In this document: one piece after another, positions 44,230 to 53,105 of the stretch
Layout: the number at the start of each line of letters is the position of its first letter
Position numbering within the stretch: the stretch's first letter is position 1
Assembly: GCF_021190955.1 (NCBI RefSeq)
Contig: NZ_JAIOAO010000002.1
Span: forward strand, 1,364,001 to 1,428,000
Length of the DNA stretch: 64,000 bases
Source: Parachryseolinea silvisoli
GTDB lineage: Bacteria; Bacteroidota; Bacteroidia; Cytophagales; Cyclobacteriaceae
Reading direction: 5' to 3'
Translations under genes and position numbers: made by a program
Notes under the pieces: model-generated
What the model was told of the DNA's origin: nothing
Databases searched by the model: none
The model's input: the letters and a program-made list of their open reading frames with translations, nothing else

Positions 44230-45264
44230 ATGATACCTACCCTTGAGAACCTGGTAAAAGACGAGCATGCATTCCTGAATGCCAGCATAAACGCCAGTGC
44301 GGCGAACGTTCGTTTCGCTGTATTGGATAAAGACTTTCGTATTGCCTGGGTAAGTGCCCAGTTTCGTGAGACGTTCGGCCGCGCAGAACAAGACCTGATC
44401 GGCACGCCACTGGCCAACCTCGACGGCTTGCTGAATACCTCCATGTTTCAAACGCTTTTTCCGATTGTATCCACCGGCGTGCAGTGGTCGGGTGAGATAC
44501 GGTACGACACGCCGGTCGGCGATCGCGTCTGGCTTCAAACACACTTGCTGCCCGTACACGCCGGCCAGGGGCCTGCCCACAATCTATACCTCTTCCTGAT
44601 CAATGACATTACCGATACCAAAGTAGCCCTTCAGGAAAAGCAGGCCGCGTTAACCGATCTGCGGTACAGCGAAGCCCGCTACCGTGCCCTGATCGAAAAT
44701 CAATCGGACCTGATTGCGCTGTTTAATGCGCACGGTGATCGTATCTATGTCAACTCGCAGTACCAGGATTTTACCGGTAAAAGTTTCGTCGAAATCATAG
44801 GGACCAATATATACGAGTTTACGCTCAAGGGTGTACCGCTCTCTTTCATCCGGCAGGCATTTCTGCTGACACCCGATAATCCCGAGATATCGAAAGTATT
44901 CGAGCTGGAGAATGCCCGGCATGAAAAGCAATGGATCCTCTTGTACGTGCGCGGAATATTTGATTCCTTTGGAACCTTGTACGAGTTCATGAGCATCGGC
45001 CGTAACGTGACGGACCTCAAGCATGCAGAGCTGCAAAAAACAGACTACATCGAGGCGCTGGAGCGCATTGCCTTCATGACGTCGCATCGTGTCCGCAGCC
45101 CCATCAGCACCATGCAGGGTTTGTTGGAGCTGCTGCGGATGGACGCCATCGACACTGACCAGTGGGACCTGGTGCGCCATGCCTTAAAGCGGTGTGTTGA
45201 TGATCTGGACAAGTACAGCCGCGAGCTGGGTGATTTTATTTATCACCAGCAGTTCCATAACTAA
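44230..45264 (+). CDS. PAS-PAS protein with a kinase dimerisation helix but no ATPase domain
   Basis: A 344-residue soluble protein: PAS 1 (about 20-125) with VLDKDFRIAWVSAQFRETFG, PAS 2 (about 150-265) with DLIALFNAHGDRIYVNSQYQDFTGKS, then a DHp-like helix with H286 in FMTSHRVRSPISTMQGLLELL and a second helix. It ends 40 residues later without an ATP-binding domain. The H-box HRVRSPI is a Bacteroidota variant. It could be phosphorylated in trans by another kinase or act as a sensor that dimerises with one. The AraC regulator follows after 7 bases, so the two are probably co-transcribed. Confidence 0.85.
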   Translation: MIPTLENLVKDEHAFLNASINASAANVRFAVLDKDFRIAWVSAQFRETFGRAEQDLIGTPLANLDGLLNTSMFQTLFPIVSTGVQWSGEIRYDTPVGDRVWLQTHLLPVHAGQGPAHNLYLFLINDITDTKVALQEKQAALTDLRYSEARYRALIENQSDLIALFNAHGDRIYVNSQYQDFTGKSFVEIIGTNIYEFTLKGVPLSFIRQAFLLTPDNPEISKVFELENARHEKQWILLYVRGIFDSFGTLYEFMSIGRNVTDLKHAELQKTDYIEALERIAFMTSHRVRSPISTMQGLLELLRMDAIDTDQWDLVRHALKRCVDDLDKYSRELGDFIYHQQFHN

Positions 45265-45271
45265 TCCTGGG

Positions 45272-46132
45272 ATGAGTCTATTCAAGCAATTCACACACAA
45301 GAAGATCGGTATTGTAAAATTTGATACTGCCACAGCCTTGCCGGAAGTGGCCCTGACCGACAAAAGCTACAATCGGATTTTGTTCCTGCGCGCAGGTTCT
45401 GCGTTGCGTGTCGATTTTCAGAAACATACCCTGCGGCAGGACTCGTTGTTCTTTATAGGCTCCAATCAGTTTTTTGAAGTAGAAGACAATAATCGCTTTA
45501 AAGGATATGTGATATACTTTAATCGCGACTTCTATTGCATACAGATACACGAGAAAGAGGTGTCGTGCGATGGCATTTTATATAACAATGTCTATGGTAC
45601 CGCTGCAGTGACGCTCACCAAAGAACATGCGCTTACCATGGAGGCGATTCTGGAAGAGATCGCCGACGAGATGCAACGCGACGACACGGCAGTAGAAGAG
45701 ATGCTGCGAATTCTCGTTAAGAAGGTTATCATTAAATCGACCCGGCTCTGGAAAGAAAATGCAGGCTATGCACAGCAGGACGATCAGCCCGAGGCTGAGT
45801 TTCTTCGTCAATTCAGTCAACTGGTGGAAAGTCACTTCCGGAAACGTCACGGTGTGGCCGATTATGCCGACCTGCTCAACATCACACCCAAAGCCTTGAG
45901 TAAACGGCTGAACCGTTACCGGTCAGAGACACCGAATGACATTATTAAAGATCGGATCATGTTGGAGGCGAAACGGTTGCTGTTGTATACCGATATGACG
46001 GTAAAAGAAATAGCATACAATCTGGGCTATGAAGATCCCGCTTACTTTAACAGGTTGTTTGTTAAAACAACAGGTATTGCACCGGCGGAATTCAGACGGC
46101 AACCCAGTGGAATTGTCAAACAAACAGGGTGA
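45272..46132 (+). CDS. AraC family transcriptional regulator
   Basis: A 286-residue regulator. N-terminal 130 residues form a cupin-like sensing domain (ILFLRAGSALRVDF, SLFFIGSNQFFEVED). The C-terminal AraC double helix-turn-helix is clear: FRKRHGVADYADLLNITPKALSKRLNRY and MTVKEIAYNLGYEDPAYFNRLFVKTTGIAPAEFR. Start ATG 45272 (MSLFKQFTH) is chosen since it follows the PAS-PAS stop by 7 bases; earlier starts run into that gene. Its targets are probably local signalling genes. Confidence 0.92.
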   Translation: MSLFKQFTHKKIGIVKFDTATALPEVALTDKSYNRILFLRAGSALRVDFQKHTLRQDSLFFIGSNQFFEVEDNNRFKGYVIYFNRDFYCIQIHEKEVSCDGILYNNVYGTAAVTLTKEHALTMEAILEEIADEMQRDDTAVEEMLRILVKKVIIKSTRLWKENAGYAQQDDQPEAEFLRQFSQLVESHFRKRHGVADYADLLNITPKALSKRLNRYRSETPNDIIKDRIMLEAKRLLLYTDMTVKEIAYNLGYEDPAYFNRLFVKTTGIAPAEFRRQPSGIVKQTG

Positions 46133-46220
46133 CGTAATTTAATTTTTTTGTTTCACTACATTCGGTGAAATGTCTGACGCCTGGGCTGTAGGCAAAATCT
46201 TGCGGTGAAATGTGCAGGTG

Positions 46221-46252
46221 TTGGCGATAACATCGTTTTACCTTATTCTTTG
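46221..46252 (+). promoter_or_regulatory. Candidate promoter TTG-N20-TATTCTTTG
   Basis: TTG at 46221-46223 and TATTCTTTG at 46244-46252, matching the Bacteroidota -33/-7 pattern with one extra base in the -7 box. It lies 130 bases upstream of the first receiver gene of the island. Confidence 0.4.
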
Positions 46253-46382
46253 GTATTGCGATTGTTGTTTATTACAAAGCCAATTCGTAAAATCGTTATA
46301 GCAGAGACAGCATGGGTGTACGGAACTTTCGTTGGAGCACATTGGTTCTACTTGAATGGCATTCACCAAAACCAATCATAGC

Positions 46383-46820
46383 ATGAACAAAAGTTTGTTT
46401 TTGGCGGACGATGACATAGACGACCGTATGTTGTTCGAAGATGCGCTGAACGAAGTATATGCCGGCGTAGACCTGGTAATGGCCAGCGACGGTGAAGAGC
46501 TGATGGAAAAGTTACAGCAGCGGCTGCCGTCGTTGCCCAGCCTGGTCTTCTTAGACATCAACATGCCTCGCAAAAACGGGTTTCAATGCTTGCGCGAAAT
46601 GCGCGAGCGGACTTTGCTACAGGATATACCCGTTGTGATGATCTCCACCTCGAACGAGGAAAAGATTATTGAGAAGTTGTATAGCCAGGGCGCGAACTAC
46701 TACATCTGCAAGCCGAATAGCTTTGAAAAACTAAAGCAGGCTATTCACGATGTGCTGAGTCTGAACCTGCAGTTGCGGGCAACGCAACCTTCCAAAAAAG
46801 AATTTTTATTGCAATACTAG
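46383..46820 (+). CDS. Single-domain response regulator
   Basis: A 145-residue receiver with no output domain. Acidic cluster FLADDDIDDR, phospho-acceptor in VFLDINMPRKNG, switch in VMISTSN, lysine in YYICKPN, and the C-terminal tail TQPSKKEFLLQY. Closely related to the receivers at 46817 (minus) and 48353 (plus), sharing the tail and the RKNG block. It overlaps the converging receiver by 4 bases. Confidence 0.92.
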   Translation: MNKSLFLADDDIDDRMLFEDALNEVYAGVDLVMASDGEELMEKLQQRLPSLPSLVFLDINMPRKNGFQCLREMRERTLLQDIPVVMISTSNEEKIIEKLYSQGANYYICKPNSFEKLKQAIHDVLSLNLQLRATQPSKKEFLLQY

Positions 46821-47251
46821 AATGTCAGTACGAACGCCTCGCGTGACGAGGGGTGGGCCATATTCCAGTCGACGCGGCAGAAATATTCGACTACCGATTT
46901 AAGCACCTCAAAAGAAGGTGGTTTCGATATATAGTGACTTGCGCCGGAGCGGTGTAACATGTCGATGGTGGCGATATCATCAGACGTAGACAGCACGACA
47001 ATAGGCATGTCTTTAAATGGCTCTCGTTGACGCAACTCTTCCAGGCAGGCAAAACCATTCTTACGCGGCATATTGAGATCCAGGAAAAGCACTGTCGGCC
47101 GCTCGGGCAACAGCGCATCCAACACCTCCATGAGCTGATCGCCGTCAATGGCCATCGTTAGCTGCGTGTCCCGGCTCACTTCCCGTAGGGCTTCCTGGAA
47201 AAGCATTCTGTCGTCGTCATCGTCATCGGCTAGTAAAAGATGCTTTCCCAT
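46817..47251 (-). CDS. Single-domain response regulator
   Basis: A 144-residue receiver with an extreme acidic run (LLADDDDDDRMLF), acceptor in VLFLDLNMPRKNG, switch VVLSTSDD, and YISKPPS. The tail HPSSREAFVLTF is shared with its paralogues. It reads toward the 46383 gene and their stop codons overlap by 4 bases. Confidence 0.92.
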   Translation of the reverse strand: MGKHLLLADDDDDDRMLFQEALREVSRDTQLTMAIDGDQLMEVLDALLPERPTVLFLDLNMPRKNGFACLEELRQREPFKDMPIVVLSTSDDIATIDMLHRSGASHYISKPPSFEVLKSVVEYFCRVDWNMAHPSSREAFVLTF

Positions 47252-47379
47252 CTGTTTCAACTCGGGGATAAATGTACACACAAAAAACGCAAATCAGGAC
47301 TAGGGGTAGGGGGTATTATTTTATCAAAAAAATAAGTAGGTTCAGCATACGATCTGCAGGGCCCAAAAAATCCTTGTTC

Positions 47380-47799
47380 ATGAGAGACCCCATTGTACTA
47401 GTAGACGACGATACCGACGACCGCGACCTTTTGGCGGAGGTCCTGGAGAAAATAGGCCAAAAAAGAGAGATGGAGCACTTCGAGAATGGTAGGGACGCAC
47501 TCGATTATTTACGTGTTACCACAGATAAACCCTTTATTATTATCTGCGATTTGAACATGCCGATTATGAATGGGCTGGAACTCAAACGTGAAATTCAACG
47601 CGACGACTACCTCCGCAACAAGAGCATTCCATTTGTTTTCTTTTCCACCGCCGTGGCACCGACCACTGTGATGGAAGCGTATCACTTGTCCTCACAGGGT
47701 TTTTTTCTGAAAGAACCCTCGTTTCGGGAGCTGGAAGAAACTATGAGTCTCATCTTCCGGTATTGGACCAAGTGCAAACACCCCAATGCGGTGCGATAA
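47380..47799 (+). CDS. Single-domain response regulator
   Basis: A 139-residue receiver: VLVDDDTDDRDLL, acceptor in IICDLNMPIMNG, switch region FVFFSTAVAP, and the lysine in GFFLKEPS where many receivers have K-P. It is a different subgroup from the RKNG receivers. Starts ATG 47380. Function inferred as an intermediate in phosphotransfer. Confidence 0.9.
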   Translation: MRDPIVLVDDDTDDRDLLAEVLEKIGQKREMEHFENGRDALDYLRVTTDKPFIIICDLNMPIMNGLELKREIQRDDYLRNKSIPFVFFSTAVAPTTVMEAYHLSSQGFFLKEPSFRELEETMSLIFRYWTKCKHPNAVR

Positions 47800-47894
47800 C
47801 ATTAAATACCGGCCCGTGGGCTCTCACAGGCCAGCGCAACCGTTGCAGGACTGGCAAGCATTTTAGAAAATATCACCATTAAAGAAGGAATGCT

Positions 47895-48281
47895 ATGAAG
47901 CGTGTATTATTAGTTGATGATGACAGCATTTTTAATTTTCTGAGCTCCAAGACGCTGCAACGCATGGGTCTTGCCAGCGACATTCACATGGCCGTAAACG
48001 GAGCAGAAGCGCTCCAGCTTTTTAACGACTACTACCAGGGAGCAAAGGCCTTGCCCGACGTGATCCTGCTGGACCTCAACATGCCCATTATGAATGGATT
48101 CGGTTTTCTGGAAGCGTTCCGTCGGTTGCGTATACCGGGCAAAGAACATGTAAAGATTTTTATTGTTTCCTCTTCCGACAATCCGGGGGATCGTCAGCGG
48201 GCGAAAGAGCTGGGCGCGGATTATTACCTGACCAAGCCGCTGCAGGAGCAAAGCCTGCGGTTGGCGTTGGAAATGGGCTAG
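47895..48281 (+). CDS. Single-domain response regulator
   Basis: A 128-residue CheY-like receiver: VLLVDDDSIFNF, acceptor ILLDLNMPIMNGFGFLEAF, switch FIVSSSDNP and lysine YYLTKPLQ. Short, with no extra tail. It sits between two other receivers. Confidence 0.92.
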   Translation: MKRVLLVDDDSIFNFLSSKTLQRMGLASDIHMAVNGAEALQLFNDYYQGAKALPDVILLDLNMPIMNGFGFLEAFRRLRIPGKEHVKIFIVSSSDNPGDRQRAKELGADYYLTKPLQEQSLRLALEMG

Positions 48282-48352
48282 GTGTCCTACGGGAATTCCC
48301 GGAGTTGTGAGGTTCACTGAAATGGTTATCTTTAACGTCACAACGTGTATGT

Positions 48353-48790
48353 ATGGCGCAGCGATTTTTCCTGGCGGACGACGATGATGACGACCGCCTG
48401 TTGTTTGAAGATGCCCTTCGTGAGCTCTCTGCGGATGCGAGCCTCACGGTGGCGACAGATGGTGTGGACCTGATGGAGAAGCTGGAGGAAACCGTCCCGC
48501 CGCCACCCAGCGTTATTTTCCTGGATATAAACATGCCCCGCAAAAACGGTTTCGAGTGCCTCACAGAAATGAAGCAGATCGAAAAGTTCCGCGATATACC
48601 CGTCGTCATCTTTTCTACCTCGAACGAAGACAGCACCATTGACCGTACGTACCACGAGGGTGCTAATTTTTATATTCACAAACCGCGATCATTCGAGAAA
48701 CTGAAATCGGCTATTCAACAGATAATAGCCATTGACTGGAGCTTGCAAACTATGCAACCCAGCAAGGAAAAATACGTGCTTCATTTTTAA
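48353..48790 (+). CDS. Single-domain response regulator
   Basis: A 145-residue receiver with FLADDDDDDRLLFEDAL, acceptor VIFLDINMPRKNG, switch VVIFSTSNED and FYIHKPRS; tail QPSKEKYVLHF. Near-duplicate in pattern of the 46383 and 46817 receivers. It lies 84 bases upstream of the CZB kinase and is a plausible partner. Confidence 0.92.
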   Translation: MAQRFFLADDDDDDRLLFEDALRELSADASLTVATDGVDLMEKLEETVPPPPSVIFLDINMPRKNGFECLTEMKQIEKFRDIPVVIFSTSNEDSTIDRTYHEGANFYIHKPRSFEKLKSAIQQIIAIDWSLQTMQPSKEKYVLHF

Positions 48791-48873
48791 ACACGGCACA
48801 CGTAAAACGCGCGGCCAACCGTGTCGCACGTGTACGAATATATCGTTATCTTGACACTTCAAATTTTGTGACC

Positions 48874-50553
48874 ATGGATCTCTCTACGCTGGACTTTGCA
48901 CAAGCCAGGACGAAGCATATATTATTTAAAACGCAGCTTCGTTCGATCCTGTATCACGGCCAGACAGACCAACACGTATCGTCGCACACTACGTGTGCAT
49001 TGGGCGAGTGGATCTATGGATTGGCACTGGCTGCCTACGGTTCTATACCCGAGGTGGTCGAGCTGGAAAAAGTTCACCGCGACATGCACCTGGCCGCGGC
49101 TCAGTTGATCGATCTCTATCAGCAGGGCCGCGTGGAAGAGGCGCGTGCTGGTTTTACCTCGGTCGAGATCATGGCGGCCAATCTCATCATGCTGCTGTCG
49201 GTTGTCGAAAATACGATAGATTCCGGGCAGACCGGTTCCGACCGGACGGGTGCATCGGAGCGACTCACCATCTCGTACGAAGAGCTGCAGCAATTGCGCA
49301 AGATTCTGCACGATCTCGACGAGCGAATCAGCGAGGAAACCATGCAAACGTTGCGCGCACGGGAGAAAGCCATGGCGAACGAGCGCAAGTTCCAACACTC
49401 GCTTATGCAGATCCAGGTCGCCGAGCAGCGCCTGCGGCTTGCTGTAGAAGCCAGCGATATGGGCACCTTCGACTGGGACCTGGAGAACCAGGAATTTTAT
49501 AGCTCGCCTCGTCTGGTGGAAATATTTGGCTTTTCGGCAAATGATGTTGTTACGCACCAGCAACTGATTGCTGCGCTGCATCCCGGCGACCTGCCCATCC
49601 GCGAGCGAGCCATCCGTACGTCGTTTGCCACGGGGGGCCTTTCATACGAGGCGCGTGTTGTCTGGCCCGACAGCACTGTTCACTGGGTGCGGGTACACGG
49701 CAAAATCGTACACAATACGGACAAAAAGCCGCTGCGCATGTACGGCACGGTGATTGACATCACACAGCAGAAAACTTTTACGGAGTCGTTGGAGATAAAG
49801 GTAAAGGAACGCACCGCCGAGCTGGAAAAGTCGAACAATGCGTTGCAGAAATCAAATGAAGAGCTTGCTCAATTTGCTTTTGTGGCCAGCCACGATCTGC
49901 AAGAGCCCTTGCGCAAGATTCAGACTTTTGCCACCCGCATACACGCCACCGAGACCGCGCTGACCGACCGGGGCAAGGACTACTTCCGGCGCATGCAGCA
50001 AGCGTCGATGCAGATGCAGCAGCTCATTGCCGACGTACTTTCCTACTCGCGCATGAACGCCACCGAACAACACGTTGAGGTCCTGGAGCTGGGCGGGTTG
50101 CTGGCGAAAGTACAAGAGCAGCTCAGCGAACGTATCGAGACTGTGGGGGCAACGATCGAAGCCGACGCACTGCCGGCAATGAAGGTAATACCGTATCAAT
50201 TCGAGCAGCTGCTCTCCAACATCTTATCCAATGCGTTGAAGTATATAAAGCCCGGCGTGCCGCCGCGCGTTGTCATCACTGCAGACACGGTGCAAGGAAA
50301 AGCGATCGATTCGTCGGCCGTCGAAGGCATGTATCACCGCATCACCATCACCGACAATGGTATCGGCTTCGACCCGCAATACAGTGAGCGCATCTTCCAG
50401 GTATTTCAACGCCTGCACGGCAAGAACGAATACGAGGGCACCGGCATCGGCTTAGCCATTTGCAAGAAGATCATGGACAACCACCACGGCTTCATCACTG
50501 CCGCCGGCGAGCCTGGACGAGGGGCTACGTTTACAATATACCTGCCCATGTGA
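48874..50553 (+). CDS. Soluble CZB-PAS histidine kinase
   Basis: A 559-residue kinase with no membrane helix. Residues 8-90 match the chemoreceptor zinc-binding (CZB) domain: H15, C41 in [10 protein letters not shown]68 and H72 (LEKVHRDMH). A coiled region, one PAS (185-298, [17 protein letters not shown]) and a kinase core follow, with H340 in [17 protein letters not shown]-box [21 protein letters not shown] and [13 protein letters not shown]. The CZB domain is known in chemoreceptors and diguanylate cyclases; in a kinase it suggests zinc or redox (hypochlorous acid) sensing. Start ATG 48874 is preferred over the GTG 48868. Confidence 0.85.
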   Translation: MDLSTLDFAQARTKHILFKTQLRSILYHGQTDQHVSSHTTCALGEWIYGLALAAYGSIPEVVELEKVHRDMHLAAAQLIDLYQQGRVEEARAGFTSVEIMAANLIMLLSVVENTIDSGQTGSDRTGASERLTISYEELQQLRKILHDLDERISEETMQTLRAREKAMANERKFQHSLMQIQVAEQRLRLAVEASDMGTFDWDLENQEFYSSPRLVEIFGFSANDVVTHQQLIAALHPGDLPIRERAIRTSFATGGLSYEARVVWPDSTVHWVRVHGKIVHNTDKKPLRMYGTVIDITQQKTFTESLEIKVKERTAELEKSNNALQKSNEELAQFAFVASHDLQEPLRKIQTFATRIHATETALTDRGKDYFRRMQQASMQMQQLIADVLSYSRMNATEQHVEVLELGGLLAKVQEQLSERIETVGATIEADALPAMKVIPYQFEQLLSNILSNALKYIKPGVPPRVVITADTVQGKAIDSSAVEGMYHRITITDNGIGFDPQYSERIFQVFQRLHGKNEYEGTGIGLAICKKIMDNHHGFITAAGEPGRGATFTIYLPM

Positions 50554-50560
50554 ATTTTGC

Positions 50561-50986
50561 TTACTGTTTTCGCGGAGCCCCCCGCAGCAATGTCTGATGG
50601 TGAATGCTTTCAAACAACGCGCGCAACTTCTCAACAAATACCAACAGGTCGCTGGGCTTTACCAGAAAAGCAGTAGCGCCCAACGCCATACACTCTTTAA
50701 TGTCGGTATCGGACGTAGACGTGGAAAGCATCACCACCGGCACATGGTCATACCGTGGGTTGGCCCGTATGTGCTGCAGGCATTCTTTCCCGCTGATGCG
50801 CGGCATATTGATGTCGAGAAATATATAATGCGGTGGATCACTTTGTTCCAATAGATCCAAACCGTCCTGCGCGTTGACGGCAGAAATACATTCAATTTCA
50901 TCATTTATTTGTAACAGTACTTCGGCTAAAACAAGGATGTCATCCTCGTCGTCGTCGATGTACACTAAACGTTTGCTTTTAGACAT
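50561..50986 (-). CDS. Single-domain response regulator
   Basis: A 141-residue receiver reading toward the CZB kinase: VYIDDDEDDILVLAEVLL, acceptor YIFLDINMPRISG, switch VMLSTSTSD, and FLVKPSD. A separate subgroup from the RKNG receivers. It is convergent with the kinase gene, with only 7 bases between stops. Confidence 0.9.
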   Translation of the reverse strand: MSKSKRLVYIDDDEDDILVLAEVLLQINDEIECISAVNAQDGLDLLEQSDPPHYIFLDINMPRISGKECLQHIRANPRYDHVPVVMLSTSTSDTDIKECMALGATAFLVKPSDLLVFVEKLRALFESIHHQTLLRGAPRKQ

Positions 50987-51191
50987 CTTCCCTCGGTCGC
51001 TGGTTGGTACTAATCAAGATACACATTTGCTCACAGACAAAAATGAAGGTCCCTATAAAAACATATGTTTCCTGGGACGGGAGGCACCTATTCGCAGTGA
51101 ACGGCTCATTAGTAACTGTAACGGCGACACCTAAGGTACAGGCCTGTTACGTGCCCGCGTGTCAAAAAATATGAGCTTTCAGAATTACCCG

Positions 51192-51199
51192 TATATTTA
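51192..51199 (+). promoter_or_regulatory. TATATTTA, -7-like element
   Basis: One mismatch to TAnnTTTG (final G is A), 23 bases before the ATG at 51223. No TTG at the -33 position was found. Confidence 0.3.
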
Positions 51200-51222
51200 C
51201 AGAAATCCTAACACGATACCGC

Positions 51223-51468
51223 ATGACGAGGCTGGAATTTGAAAACCTCCCGCTAAACGATAAAGCCAAGTGGGTCTGGGAAAATGGCATATACCTGGAG
51301 ACCATGGTGCATGGGACGTTCAAAGTAAACCTGTATGCCGTTGGCAAAGATTTTATTGAGGTTTATTTAGACGACGCCACCAACGAAGTCGACAAGATTG
51401 CCCTGGCCGAGGCCGGTGATGTAAACAAATACCTGGACAAGATCGAATTGCCAGGCGATGGCAGGTGA
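51223..51468 (+). CDS. Conserved-looking hypothetical protein (81 aa)
   Basis: An 81-residue cytoplasmic protein, LPLNDKAKWVWENGIYLETMVHG at the start and a beta-rich middle (FKVNLYAVGKDFIEVYLDD). No signal or membrane helix. Sequence reads as a real folded domain, but I do not recognise the family. The neighbouring CorA operon begins 53 bases later. Confidence 0.7.
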   Translation: MTRLEFENLPLNDKAKWVWENGIYLETMVHGTFKVNLYAVGKDFIEVYLDDATNEVDKIALAEAGDVNKYLDKIELPGDGR

Positions 51469-51521
51469 CGCTTTTGTACCTCGGCGGTGGCATAATTTTT
51501 TGACGCCGGTTTGGTAAAAAG

Positions 51522-52421
51522 GTGACCACCATCTTAAAAGAAAATCACGGCGCAGACTTTACCTGGATTGATCTGGCGCAGCCAGAAAAGAAAGACTTGC
51601 AGGAGATCGCCATGAAGTATGGACTACACCGTACCCTGGTAGAGGACTCGCTGCAACCGGCGCACTTGCCCAAATACGAGCAAACCGACTCCGTACAGTT
51701 TGTCATTCTGCGGGCCTATGCCGACAATATCGACAAACGCGCCGACTCTATTCAGGAGGTGACGGACAAGATCGCAGTCTTCATCAAGCCGGAGGTGATC
51801 ATCACCATACACCGCGCCGACTACGACTTTCTGGCGCGTATAAAAGATAGCTATGTCGATACCGGTCAGTGCGGCTCACCGTATGAAATTCTGCAACGCA
51901 TTATCGAATATGTGCTGGCCACCTATGAGGCGCCCCTGAGCAAAGTCATTGAGGACATCGACACGTTCGAGCCGCAAGTCTTTTTGGAAGAGAACAAAAA
52001 GAGCATGCTAAAAAGCTTTTATTATCTCAAACGTCGCGCCTCGGTAATCTCCCGGGTATTAGACCTGACACGCGTCATTCTCGACAACTTACAGAAACAG
52101 CTGCCTACACCCGAGCTGAACGACCTGAAGGACTCATTCGTGCGGCTGCAGACCATGAGTGCGCATATACAGGACAGTCTGACCAGTTTATTGAACATTT
52201 ACATTTCCCTGAACTCGCAGCGGGCAGGCGAGGTGATGCGTGTGCTGACGTTGTTCTCTGCCTTCTTTATGCCGCTTACGTTTATCGTGGGCATTTATGG
52301 CATGAATTTTCAGTATATGCCCGAGCTAACCTGGCGGCTAGGCTACCCGGCTGTTTTGCTGGTTATGGTCGTCGTAACCCTGGGAATCTATATATGGTTT
52401 AAACGAAAGGGCTGGTTATAA
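51522..52421 (+). CDS. corA: CorA family magnesium/metal transporter
   Basis: A 299-residue pentameric channel subunit. The large cytoplasmic domain (residues 1-235) is followed by two C-terminal helices, with the diagnostic GMN motif in FIVGIYGMNFQYMPE and a second helix LLVMVVVTLGIYIWF. The start is a GTG at 51522 preceded by AAAAAG; no ATG in frame fits. The CheB-only gene follows after 3 bases, so the two are co-transcribed. Confidence 0.93.
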   Translation: MTTILKENHGADFTWIDLAQPEKKDLQEIAMKYGLHRTLVEDSLQPAHLPKYEQTDSVQFVILRAYADNIDKRADSIQEVTDKIAVFIKPEVIITIHRADYDFLARIKDSYVDTGQCGSPYEILQRIIEYVLATYEAPLSKVIEDIDTFEPQVFLEENKKSMLKSFYYLKRRASVISRVLDLTRVILDNLQKQLPTPELNDLKDSFVRLQTMSAHIQDSLTSLLNIYISLNSQRAGEVMRVLTLFSAFFMPLTFIVGIYGMNFQYMPELTWRLGYPAVLLVMVVVTLGIYIWFKRKGWL

Positions 52422-52424
52422 CGC

Positions 52425-53030
52425 ATGAAAAACGCACCTCAATACATCATAGGAATAGGATCCTCCGCGGGCGGCCACAGCGCGCTGAAAGAATTTTTCC
52501 ACGACATACCGCCGGGACTTTCTGCGGCCTTTGTGGTCGTCACACACCTGCTGCGCGACCACCGCAGCATGCTGCCCGAGATCATGGAAAAATATGTGGT
52601 GATGCCGGTGGAGCGGCTTCACGGCATTGTCGTGCCGGAGGCCGGCCATGTATATGTCATGCCGGAAGACGTCCTGTTAGAGATACGACAAGGTACATTA
52701 TACCTCATGCCCCGACCGGAGGATTACGTATGGAACCAAGCCATCAATGTCTTTTTTACATCGCTGGCCCAGGATCAGTGCGAGCATGCCATCGGCGTCG
52801 TTCTCTCGGGGATGGGCACGGACGGCGCAGAGGGTGCGCTCATGCTCTACCGGCATGGCGGGGAGGTATTGGTGCAAGAGCCGGCGTCGGCACAGTTTGA
52901 CTCCATGCCCAAGGCTGCCATCCGGACGGACCATCCCGACCTTGTGCTACCGCCACGGGAACTGGGACAACGCCTGGCCGCCATGCTTCAGTTTGGCCAA
53001 CAGCCTTATACGGCGCATAAATTTTACTGA
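52425..53030 (+). CDS. Stand-alone CheB-type methylesterase domain
   Basis: A 201-residue protein matching the CheB catalytic domain alone, without a receiver. The triad is visible: S14 (GIGSSAGG), H41 (VVVTHLLRDH) and D133 (LSGMGTDGA). In known systems CheB removes methyl esters or deamidates chemoreceptors; here no receptor or CheR is in the window. Between corA and the GAF-like gene it may have another substrate. Confidence 0.9.
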   Translation: MKNAPQYIIGIGSSAGGHSALKEFFHDIPPGLSAAFVVVTHLLRDHRSMLPEIMEKYVVMPVERLHGIVVPEAGHVYVMPEDVLLEIRQGTLYLMPRPEDYVWNQAINVFFTSLAQDQCEHAIGVVLSGMGTDGAEGALMLYRHGGEVLVQEPASAQFDSMPKAAIRTDHPDLVLPPRELGQRLAAMLQFGQQPYTAHKFY

Positions 53031-53105
53031 CAGGAAACAGAACAAAAAACGCATGCGTTCGGTTGTGGTAACGCACACAGCCCTTTTTATACGAAACGTG
53101 CCAGC

